From an uncultured Pelagimonas sp. (GTDB lineage: Bacteria > Pseudomonadota > Alphaproteobacteria > Rhodobacterales > Rhodobacteraceae): a stretch of DNA of 64,000 nucleotides. The position numbers and the translations under genes are program-made. The stretch spans positions 54,158-118,157 of the forward strand of contig CANMIH010000014.1 in the NCBI GenBank assembly GCA_947497905.1. Reading direction: 5' to 3'. The notes beneath the pieces are model-generated. The model ran no database searches and was not told the origin of the DNA. It saw nothing but the letters and a program-made list of their open reading frames with translations. Of the stretch, positions 7,589-14,861 are shown piece by piece. The number at the start of each line of letters is the position of its first letter. Positions within the stretch are counted from its first letter, which is position 1.

Positions 7589-10500
7589 ATGTCCAAACCC
7601 AGAACGGCCAACCCGGCTCTCGCAATCTCCGAAGCCGATCTCGCCTCTGCCCTCGCGCAAATCGGCACGGAGGTCGATGACCAGCCCCTGCGCAGTTCAG
7701 CGCTCGCGCGTATCATGCGCGAGGCGTTTCATGGCAGCGATGCCGGTGGCGCCTGGGACTGGCGCATGGCCTATGACATGATGCAGGCAGCGGCTGTCCA
7801 GGTGCTGCTGCGTGGGAACGGCGCGGCAGGTGACACCGCCGCTGCAAGGCTACTTGCCTCACGGCTCCTGACGGAAACCCGCCGGTCAGAGCAGCAGATC
7901 CGGCTACAGCAGTTTTCCACGCCGCTGCCATTCGCGGCGCTGGTTTTGCGGGCCGCGGCGATCCGCAAGGGCGAGACCGTTCTGGAGCCCTCGGCTGGCA
8001 CCGGTGCCCTGGCTGCTTTCGCCGCCCGGGCCGGTGCCACGCTTCTGCTCAACGAGATCGACCCCTTTCGCCAGCGCCTCCTGCGCGCGGTTTTCGGCGG
8101 CGAGGTCACAGGCCATGACGGCGAGCATATCGATGATCTGCTGCAGACGCCGGTTCTACCCGAGGTCGTGGTGATGAACCCGCCCTTCGCCTCCTCGGTC
8201 GATCGCTCCCGAGACAAGCACATCGCCGCCAAGCATCTCATCGCGGCTGCAAAGCGCCTGGCACCCGGCGGGCGGCTGGTGGCGATCATGCCGCCGGGAT
8301 TCACGCCCGAACGCGATGCCGCGCATTGGTCCCGCGCCTGCGGTCTCCTGACGCCGCGATTGGCGCTGACGATGCCGGGACAGGTCTATCGCAAGCTCGG
8401 CACCTCTGTCGAAACCCAGCTGATGGTCTTCGACAAGGTGCAGGAGGACGGCGAAATGATCCGCGCCAGTGTCCGGGACTTGGATGAAGCCCTTCCTTTT
8501 GTCGACGCAGTTGCCGCGACCCGGCCCGAGATGCGCCCCGTCCAACGGGCTGAAGCGATCCCTCATGCGCGACCGATCGTTCCATCATCTGCCCCGCGCA
8601 AGACCGCTGCTGCGCCTGTCGCCGCCTCCAAATCTCGGGCCAATGCCGTTGTCCCGCTCACTTTCAAGAGCCTCGATATCCCGCGCGACAACACGCCCAT
8701 CTCGGACATCTATGCGCGCTACCGTCCGCAGCGGATCGAGATCGCGGGTGCGCAAGAACATCCCACGCCGCTCGTCGAGAGCATCGCCATGGCCTCGGTT
8801 GCCCCGCCCATGCCCTCAAACACGGGCAGTGATGACTTGCGCCTGCCCGCACGGTTGATCGAGGAGGGACATCTCTCCGAGGCGCAGCTGGAAACCATCA
8901 TCATGGCGCATGACGCCCATGGGCGCGACCTGCCGGGTCGGTTCGCGATCGATGACGACCAGACCAAGCTGACGCGCGCCGATGATGATCCAGACGCACG
9001 TGCCTATCGCCTTGGCTATTTCCTCGGCGACGGCACCGGTTGCGGCAAGGGGCGCGAATGCGCGGGGCTCATTCTCGTGAACTGGCTGGCCGGGCGCAGA
9101 AAGGCGATCTGGGTTTCCAAATCCGCCACGCTCATCGAGGACGCCATCCGCGACTGGACCGATCTCGGCGGCTCGCCAGCCGACATCCAGCCGCTCTCAA
9201 AATGGAAACCGGACCAGTCCATCCCGATGGGCGACGGCATCCTATTTGTCACCTACGCCACGCTGCGGTCCGCGGGCAAATGCGGCACCACGCGACTGAG
9301 CCAGATCCTCGCCTGGATGGGCGAAGACTTTGAAGGCGTGCTGGCCTTTGATGAGGCCCATGCCATGCAGAACGCGGCCGGGTCCGAGCAGGGCAGGGGG
9401 GTCAAACCCTCCCAGCAGGGCCTTGCTGGCCTCCGGCTGCAACTGGCAGCACCCCGCGCTCGCGTCTTCTACATTTCGGCCACGGGTGCGACGAGCGTCC
9501 ACAACCTCGCCTATGCCGCGCGCCTGGGGCTCTGGGGGCAGGGCCCCGAATACCCCTTCCCAAGCCGCGAGAGCTTCGTTTCTGCGATGGAAGCCGGCGG
9601 CGTGGCTGCCATGGAGGTGGTCGCGCGCGATCTCAAGACGCTCGGGCTCTACACGGCGCGTGCCCTCAGTTTTGATGGGGTGGAGTATGACGTGCTCGAA
9701 CACGCGCTGACCCCGGCCCAGATCGAGATCTACGACGCATACGCGGGTGCTTTTCGGATGATCCACCACAATCTCGAAGCGGCGCTGACTGCGACCGGCG
9801 TCAACGACGCCTCGGGGGAAACTAATGCGTCGGCCGCACGCGCCTCGGCCAAGTCCCGCTTCGAGAGCACGAAGCAGCGCTTCTTCAACCATCTCCTGAT
9901 GGGCATGAAAGCCCCGACCATCATCCGTGCGATCAAGGACGACCTGGCGGCAGGCAATGCTTGCGTCATCCAGGTTGTCTCGACAGGCGAGAGCCTGCTG
10001 AAGCGTCGGCTTGAGGCGATGGACCCGGAGGATGAACTCGTCGAGGGTGCCTTGACGCCGCGCGACTATGTTCTGGGCTACCTCGAACAGGCCTTCCCGA
10101 TCCATGCGCAAAAGCTCGTGGAGATCGACGGCAATATGGTGGCGGAAACCTTGCGGGATGAGACCGGGGCGCTCGTTGTCTCGCGCGAGGCGCTCGCTTT
10201 GCGTGACGCGGCCATGATGGAATTGATGACGCTGGCGCCGATCCCCTCGGCGCTCGATCAGATCCTCTGGGCATTTGGCGATGAGGCCGTGGCAGAAGTC
10301 ACGGGGCGGTTCATCCGGCCACTCAAGGCCGAGGATGGCCATCTCTTCATCGAGAAGCGCAGCGCCAGCAGCAATTCGTCCGAGACCCAAGCCTTCATGG
10401 ACGGCGAAAAGGATATCCTGATCTTCTCCGACGCGGGCGGTACGGGCCGGTCCTATCACGCGGCGCAAACGGCGAAGAACCAGAAACGGCGGCGGCACTA

Positions 10501-11863
10501 CCTGCTGGAGCCCGGCTGGCGCGCCGATGCGGCCATCCAGGGGCTGGGCCGTACGCATCGCTCGGCCCAGGTAAGCGCGCCCTTCTTCCGAGTCTGCACC
10601 TCAGATGTGCATGGCGAAAAGCGTTTCACCTCGACTATAGCCAAGCGCCTCGACCAGCTAGGGGCCTTGACCAAGGGTCAGCGCGAGACCGGCTCGCAAG
10701 GCATGTTCCGCGAGGAGGACAATCTCGAAAGCCCGATCGCACGGGCGGCTCTGCGTGGGTATTTCGCCGATCTTGCCGCCGGGCGCGCTGAGGCGATGAG
10801 CTACGAGAGCTTCACCGACTGGACGGCCCTGCGGCTGATCGACAAGGATGGGGTGATCCTTGAGGAGCTTCCCCCGATCCAGCGGTTTCTCAACCGGGTG
10901 CTTGCCCTGCCCATCCACATGCAGAACGCACTCTTTGCCGAGTTCATGCGCCGGATTGCTGATCAGACGGAACGTGCGCGCGCGGCGGGCACGCTCGATC
11001 TCGGCGTGGAAACCCTGCGCGGCGAAAAGATCGAACAGGTCTCCACAGAGGATCTCTGGACCTGCCCGAAATCCGGCGCCGTGACGCGGATCATCGGGCT
11101 GGAGGTGACCGACCCGGTCCACGTCCTTGGGGCCGAAGAGGCCATGTCGCGCAATCCCGACAAGCTGCCGATGGTCAACCGAGCGTCTGGCCGCGCGGCG
11201 CTCATCTCGGCGCGGCCCATGCAGATGTATGACGAGGATATCGTCACGCTCATGCGCAAGGCGGTGCGGCCCAATGGCTCCAGCTACCTCGAAGAGACGC
11301 GCTTCGAGTCCTCGGCCTGGGAAGACATCGGAAGGCCCGAGTTTGCAGGACTTTGGGATGCCGAGGCCGCATCCCTGCCCAAGACCACCACGACCAAGCT
11401 CTACCTGTTGACAGGACTGCTGTTGCCGATCTGGAAGGACATCCCGACCACCAATGAACGCATCTACAGGGTCACGCCGGACGGGGCGACAGCGATGATC
11501 GGGCGCACGCTGAGCGAAGAAGGGGCGGCCGCGCTGCGCGCCCGCTTCCTCGTCTCAAACCCGCAAACACCGCAGGAGATGTTGACCGCTGCGCTCGGCA
11601 CCACGGCGCCGGTCGATCTGGGCCAGGGTCTCACCCTGACCCGTCGCCGGGTCGCAGGCGAGATGCGTCTCGAGCTGGGCGGTGCGGATCGGGGCATGAT
11701 TGAAGGTCTCAAGGCCATGGGGTGTTTCACGGAGATCATCGCCTTCCAGTTGCGGGTGTTCCTGCCGCATGGGGATGGGATCGACACATTGGGCATCCTC
11801 TCCCGGATTGTTGGAACCGGACCAGACGCCACGCGGGACGTAACTTCAGTGGCAGCAGAATAG
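7589..11863 (+). CDS. Giant methyltransferase-like / strawberry-notch family SF2 helicase fusion (1424 aa)
   Basis: ATG 7589 lies behind CCAAAGGAAAATCCCC. The N-terminal third carries an SAM-type adenine methyltransferase fold (LEPSAGTGALAAFAARAGA and VVMNPPF near residues 193-199). The middle has GDGTGCGKGR at about 480-489 (helicase motif I variant), then LAFDEAHAMQNA near 588. The C-terminal half has GTGRSYHAAQTAKN and GLGRTHRSAQ near 950-993, the helicase C domain of bacterial strawberry-notch proteins. Methylase-helicase fusions of this kind include phage P1 DarB, an antirestriction protein. Position among ArdC and other leading-region genes supports anti-defence, though DNA modification or defence is also possible. 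Confidence 0.85.
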   Translation: MSKPRTANPALAISEADLASALAQIGTEVDDQPLRSSALARIMREAFHGSDAGGAWDWRMAYDMMQAAAVQVLLRGNGAAGDTAAARLLASRLLTETRRSEQQIRLQQFSTPLPFAALVLRAAAIRKGETVLEPSAGTGALAAFAARAGATLLLNEIDPFRQRLLRAVFGGEVTGHDGEHIDDLLQTPVLPEVVVMNPPFASSVDRSRDKHIAAKHLIAAAKRLAPGGRLVAIMPPGFTPERDAAHWSRACGLLTPRLALTMPGQVYRKLGTSVETQLMVFDKVQEDGEMIRASVRDLDEALPFVDAVAATRPEMRPVQRAEAIPHARPIVPSSAPRKTAAAPVAASKSRANAVVPLTFKSLDIPRDNTPISDIYARYRPQRIEIAGAQEHPTPLVESIAMASVAPPMPSNTGSDDLRLPARLIEEGHLSEAQLETIIMAHDAHGRDLPGRFAIDDDQTKLTRADDDPDARAYRLGYFLGDGTGCGKGRECAGLILVNWLAGRRKAIWVSKSATLIEDAIRDWTDLGGSPADIQPLSKWKPDQSIPMGDGILFVTYATLRSAGKCGTTRLSQILAWMGEDFEGVLAFDEAHAMQNAAGSEQGRGVKPSQQGLAGLRLQLAAPRARVFYISATGATSVHNLAYAARLGLWGQGPEYPFPSRESFVSAMEAGGVAAMEVVARDLKTLGLYTARALSFDGVEYDVLEHALTPAQIEIYDAYAGAFRMIHHNLEAALTATGVNDASGETNASAARASAKSRFESTKQRFFNHLLMGMKAPTIIRAIKDDLAAGNACVIQVVSTGESLLKRRLEAMDPEDELVEGALTPRDYVLGYLEQAFPIHAQKLVEIDGNMVAETLRDETGALVVSREALALRDAAMMELMTLAPIPSALDQILWAFGDEAVAEVTGRFIRPLKAEDGHLFIEKRSASSNSSETQAFMDGEKDILIFSDAGGTGRSYHAAQTAKNQKRRRHYLLEPGWRADAAIQGLGRTHRSAQVSAPFFRVCTSDVHGEKRFTSTIAKRLDQLGALTKGQRETGSQGMFREEDNLESPIARAALRGYFADLAAGRAEAMSYESFTDWTALRLIDKDGVILEELPPIQRFLNRVLALPIHMQNALFAEFMRRIADQTERARAAGTLDLGVETLRGEKIEQVSTEDLWTCPKSGAVTRIIGLEVTDPVHVLGAEEAMSRNPDKLPMVNRASGRAALISARPMQMYDEDIVTLMRKAVRPNGSSYLEETRFESSAWEDIGRPEFAGLWDAEAASLPKTTTTKLYLLTGLLLPIWKDIPTTNERIYRVTPDGATAMIGRTLSEEGAAALRARFLVSNPQTPQEMLTAALGTTAPVDLGQGLTLTRRRVAGEMRLELGGADRGMIEGLKAMGCFTEIIAFQLRVFLPHGDGIDTLGILSRIVGTGPDATRDVTSVAAE

Positions 11864-11877
11864 GCGAGGGGACGATC

Positions 11878-12183
11878 ATGACACTCGAAGAGATCAAAGC
11901 CGCCATCGATGCCGGTCGGACCGTGCATTGGGCCAACACCGGCTACCGCGTGCACAAGGACAGCCTCGGCCAATACCTGATTACGTTTGAGCCGAACGGC
12001 AGCACCATCGGGCTGACCGACCGGAGCGGGCAGCGGTTGAACGGGGAGGAAGCAGAGTTCTTTATCGCTGGACCGGAGGGTGGCGACGAGAAGAGCCAGG
12101 ACAGCCAACTGAGAGCAGACGGGCAGGGGAGGGGCGTCGTACCCGGCGGGGAGGTGGCACAATCTCTCAGGCGACAGCGCTGA
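11878..12183 (+). CDS. Hypothetical protein (101 aa)
   Basis: ATG 11878 lies 14 nt after the helicase stop with GAGGGGA upstream, so it is likely in the same operon. The first about 62 residues are well ordered (TLEEIKAAIDAGRTVHWANTGYRVHKD, then YLITFEPNGSTIGLTDRSG and NGEEAEFFIAG). The last about 38 are low-complexity Gly/Asp/Gln/Arg, which may reflect a late or shifted stop. No function is recognised. Confidence 0.6.
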   Translation: MTLEEIKAAIDAGRTVHWANTGYRVHKDSLGQYLITFEPNGSTIGLTDRSGQRLNGEEAEFFIAGPEGGDEKSQDSQLRADGQGRGVVPGGEVAQSLRRQR

Positions 12184-12203
12184 ACTGAAGGTTGGGAAGA
12201 AAG

Positions 12204-12217
12204 GAAAGCGAGCTTTC
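12204..12217. promoter_or_regulatory. Palindrome GAAAGC-GA-GCTTTC before the DUF736 gene
   Basis: A perfect 6-bp inverted repeat with a 2-bp spacer, a variant of the elements at 2223 and 7535. It is followed by about 90 nt of leader and then AAAAGGAAACATCCC before the start codon. No gene is seen in 12184-12307. Confidence 0.4.
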
Positions 12218-12307
12218 TGGTTTGTGATCCCAGGAGGGGTCGAAAAAGCAATCCCGGATGCGCTGGCAAGGACGTCAGGCACCGGCCAATCCAAAAGGAA
12301 ACATCCC

Positions 12308-13036
12308 ATGTTCGCAGGAACCCTCACCCGCAATGTCGAGACCGCAGCCGCTCAGTACACCGGCATGATCCACTCGACGCGCTTTGACATCGCCATCCAG
12401 TTGGAGGCGCGGGCCAAGATGTCCGAACGCAGCCCGGATTTTGACGTGACGGCAGTCAACAAATCAGGCCGCAAGGTGCGCATCGGCACGGCCTGGAACG
12501 AGACCGGCAACACCAGCGGCAACCCCTACATCTCGATGCAGATCGATGTCGGCTTGGGCCCCTTCCGGGTCAACGCGGTGCAGACGAAAGAGGCGCGCGC
12601 GGCCCAAAGCGGCGAATTCGAGATCATCCCTCTGGTCTCGAACGGCCTGATGAAATCCGGCTCGATCTCGGGGGAGCTCACCGCCATGGACGCCGACAAC
12701 GCCTTCACCGGCTACATCGCCAACATGATGTTCGATCTGGAGTTCATGCTGATCGAGAACAGCTACAAATCCGAGGAAACCCACCCCGATTACCGTATCG
12801 AGGTCAGCTCGCCCCGGGGCACACCGATCCGCGTCGGCTCGGCCTGGATGGCGAAAAGCAGCCGCACGGGCAATGACTACCTGTCGCTGCTGATCAACAC
12901 GCCCGATGGCGACCTGCGCGTGAACGCCGTGCAGAACGAAGAGCAGCGCGGCGGGCAGGCCTTCTCCATCATCCCGTTCATCGACAGCGGTGAGCAGCCG
13001 CAGGACGCAGGCACGGGGCTGTCGTTGGTCGCCTAA
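12308..13036 (+). CDS. Protein with two DUF736-like domains (242 aa)
   Basis: ATG 12308 follows AAAAGGAAACATCCC. Two copies of a DUF736-like unit are visible. Copy 1 (about residues 40-100) has VRIGTAWNETGNTSGNPYIS and FRVNAVQ. Copy 2 (about 160-225) has DYRIEVSSPRGTPIRVGSAW, then SRTGNDYLSLLINTP and LRVNAVQNEEQ. Single-domain DUF736 proteins of about 100 aa are frequent in conjugative alphaproteobacterial plasmids, with unknown function. The tandem form is unusual. The linker contains MDADNAFTGYIANMMFDLEF, which resembles the N-terminal FTG segment of the family. Confidence 0.78.
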   Translation: MFAGTLTRNVETAAAQYTGMIHSTRFDIAIQLEARAKMSERSPDFDVTAVNKSGRKVRIGTAWNETGNTSGNPYISMQIDVGLGPFRVNAVQTKEARAAQSGEFEIIPLVSNGLMKSGSISGELTAMDADNAFTGYIANMMFDLEFMLIENSYKSEETHPDYRIEVSSPRGTPIRVGSAWMAKSSRTGNDYLSLLINTPDGDLRVNAVQNEEQRGGQAFSIIPFIDSGEQPQDAGTGLSLVA

Positions 13037-13068
13037 TTGGCACGCGAGGGCGAGACGATCTGAACCCA

Positions 13069-13102
13069 AAGGGGAGCCGTGGGATCACGGTTCCCCTTTT
13101 TC
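13069..13102 (+). terminator. Strong intrinsic terminator after the DUF736 gene
   Basis: AAGGGGAGCCGTG pairs with CACGGTTCCCCTT (one G-U pair, loop GGAT), followed by TTTTT. This is the clearest intrinsic terminator in the window. Confidence 0.85.
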
Positions 13103-13157
13103 CATGTTTGGCTGCATGACGGGCACCATCTACTTGCGATCTGCTGAATATGATATA

Positions 13158-13173
13158 CGATAATATATTATCG
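13158..13173. promoter_or_regulatory. Perfect 16-bp palindrome CGATAATATATTATCG (candidate operator)
   Basis: The palindrome lies 20 nt upstream of the chosen start of the next gene, in the expected promoter zone. Closely similar TATATTATC sites occur upstream of the mobilisation operon (21306-21315) and the VirB operon (59255-59271), pointing to one shared DNA-binding regulator. Confidence 0.6.
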
Positions 13174-13192
13174 AATGGACGAAGGTAGGCGC

Positions 13193-13729
13193 ATGGTGGC
13201 GAGACTGGGAAAAGCTCCGTGGTTCGAGAGCTTTGATGTAGAAGCAGAGGTTGCAGAGCTTCTTGCTCATATCGAGCGTTGCACCGGATTTGCGCTGCTT
13301 GACCGCAAGCGTGATGTCATCATGATCCATGCAAGGGCAAAGCTCGACAGGACAAGGCAGGCATTTCTGGAGGCCAAGGCGGCGGGAAAGCCGGTGTCCA
13401 CATCGCGGCGTGCGTATCTGACCGAAGTTCAGGACACGATCTTCATGGCGATCCCGGAGGAGAACCTCGCGCGGATGCCGCTGCGCGAGCAGGTTCTCAA
13501 CGACCCGTCATTTTACGCGGATGCCATGCACCGCGCCGCTGCGATTAGCGAGGATGAGCTTTTCATGGCGCTGTCCTCTTCGCTGAAAGACATGACAGTC
13601 CAAGACGCCCGGGCCTTCGTCTCGAAGCTTTGGCACAACACGATCGATGACAATGCGAGCAAATACGCCGAAGCCCTGAAGCGTCCCGAGCGTGAACCGC
13701 AGCCCTTTCGTCCGGGAAACACCGTGTAA
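13193..13729 (+). CDS. Hypothetical protein (178 aa) under a palindromic operator
   Basis: ATG 13193 (MVARLGKAPWFE) is preferred because GAAGG lies 7 nt upstream; an ATG at 13175 in the same frame abuts the palindrome. The protein appears all-helical and soluble: FDVEAEVAELLAHIERC, then a basic DRKRDVIMIHARAKLDRTRQAF helix, a middle EVQDTIFMAIPEENLARMP segment and a helical C-terminus. No family is recognised. Sharing an operator type with the transfer operons suggests a role in conjugation or its control. Confidence 0.65.
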   Translation: MVARLGKAPWFESFDVEAEVAELLAHIERCTGFALLDRKRDVIMIHARAKLDRTRQAFLEAKAAGKPVSTSRRAYLTEVQDTIFMAIPEENLARMPLREQVLNDPSFYADAMHRAAAISEDELFMALSSSLKDMTVQDARAFVSKLWHNTIDDNASKYAEALKRPEREPQPFRPGNTV

Positions 13730-13805
13730 GATCCGAGCCATTCTCTTGGCTTGAGCCGTACCGAGGTTGGCCGCCTCAAACCCCCTTTCCTGGAGGTGGC
13801 ACCCT

Positions 13806-14459
13806 GTGCAGCGTGCGAAAGCCGTTGAAGGTGCTGTGGGGACGTCTACTGTCGCCAACATGATGAACCGGGATCACATGCGCGCCTTCTTCCGGCGCGC
13901 CGCGGCGCTTGTCGCTTTTGTCGCACTGCTCTGGGCGATTCACCTCCTCAATTGGATCATCGGTTACGGCTTGAACCCGGCCTTCGGCCTGATCCCCCGG
14001 CACGTCAGCGGATTGGATGGCGTCATCGCCATGCCCCTCCTGCATGGAAGTTTCGCACACCTGATGGCCAATACGCCGCCGCTCCTGGTGATGGGTGGGC
14101 TGCTGGTGGCCACGACCACGAGGGCCTTGCTGCCGGTGAACGCAGTGGTGATCGGCCTCGGCGGCGGACTCGTCTGGCTGTTCGGAAGCTCCGCCATCCA
14201 TATCGGTGCGTCAGGGTTGGTCTTCGGCTGGTTTGGCTTCCTCGTCGCGCGCGGCTTCGTGGATCGCTCATTGATCACGCTGGGCGCGGCACTGGTGGTC
14301 GGTGTCCTCTATGGCTCAATTCTCTGGGGCGTTCTTCCGGGCCAACCCGGCGTCTCGTGGGAGGCGCATCTCTTCAGCGCCATCGCGGGCGCGGCCGCTG
14401 CAGCCCTTGTCCGGACGCATGTCCATGTGCCGCGCCTCGGCGGTGTCGATCTGGACTGA
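13806..14459 (+). CDS. Rhomboid-family intramembrane serine protease
   Basis: The GTG at 13806 has GGAGG 8 nt upstream; an ATG pair at 13860/13863 is an alternative. About six hydrophobic segments are visible. Family motifs are [11 protein letters not shown] (oxyanion-side His/Asn region), the catalytic GASGLVFGW (Ser in GxSG) and the catalytic His in [13 protein letters not shown]. Rhomboids cleave substrates within the membrane. All catalytic residues appear present. Substrate and reason for plasmid carriage are unknown; surface or pilus quality control is only a guess. Confidence 0.85.
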   Translation: MQRAKAVEGAVGTSTVANMMNRDHMRAFFRRAAALVAFVALLWAIHLLNWIIGYGLNPAFGLIPRHVSGLDGVIAMPLLHGSFAHLMANTPPLLVMGGLLVATTTRALLPVNAVVIGLGGGLVWLFGSSAIHIGASGLVFGWFGFLVARGFVDRSLITLGAALVVGVLYGSILWGVLPGQPGVSWEAHLFSAIAGAAAAALVRTHVHVPRLGGVDLD

Positions 14460-14684
14460 AGCCGTACGCCCGACGTGGTCGACCCGGTGCTGTCATTCGT
14501 AAACGCCGAGATGCTGCAGTGCAGTTTCCTCAAAGCGGCCATTGCATATGTCCCAGCTCCTAACCCCCAAAAATCGGCGCTGGTTGAACCTTCGGCAGTA
14601 ATCCCTCACCTTCCTGCAAGAGACCTCTTTCCGCAGGGCGGTGCTCAGCCTAAAGTGGAACCAGTTATTTAGATATGGTGCAAA

Positions 14685-14861
14685 ATGGCGTCGCTTCAGG
14701 ATTCAGTCGCAAACAAATTCCTCGAGACACTTTCGAATGATGAAAATTTTGATGCATCCAAAACACAAAAGCTTGAAGCGCTCTTGAAAGAAGGTCGGAA
14801 AATTAAGGCCGACGATCTAGCCGAGATTTTCACTCTTCCAGACGGAGGGGAAGTTCTGTGA
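14685..14861 (+). CDS. Small acidic protein (58 aa), first gene of the SMC-like ATPase operon
   Basis: ATG 14685 encodes a helical protein (MASLQDSVANKFLETLSNDE, then a Lys/Glu-rich stretch ending GGEVL). It ends in TGA at 14859-14861 and overlaps the ATPase GTG start by four bases (GTGA), the classic signature of translational coupling. Base composition is AT-richer than the flanking genes, like its partner. No family is recognised. It is probably a regulatory or bridging subunit of the ATPase. The 225 bases before it hold no other supported gene. Confidence 0.6.
   Translation: MASLQDSVANKFLETLSNDENFDASKTQKLEALLKEGRKIKADDLAEIFTLPDGGEVL

Noticed and set aside
9242..10558. A 438-aa open frame antisense to the helicase
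   Set aside because: It is the complement of a conserved helicase-coding stretch and shows no motif of its own.
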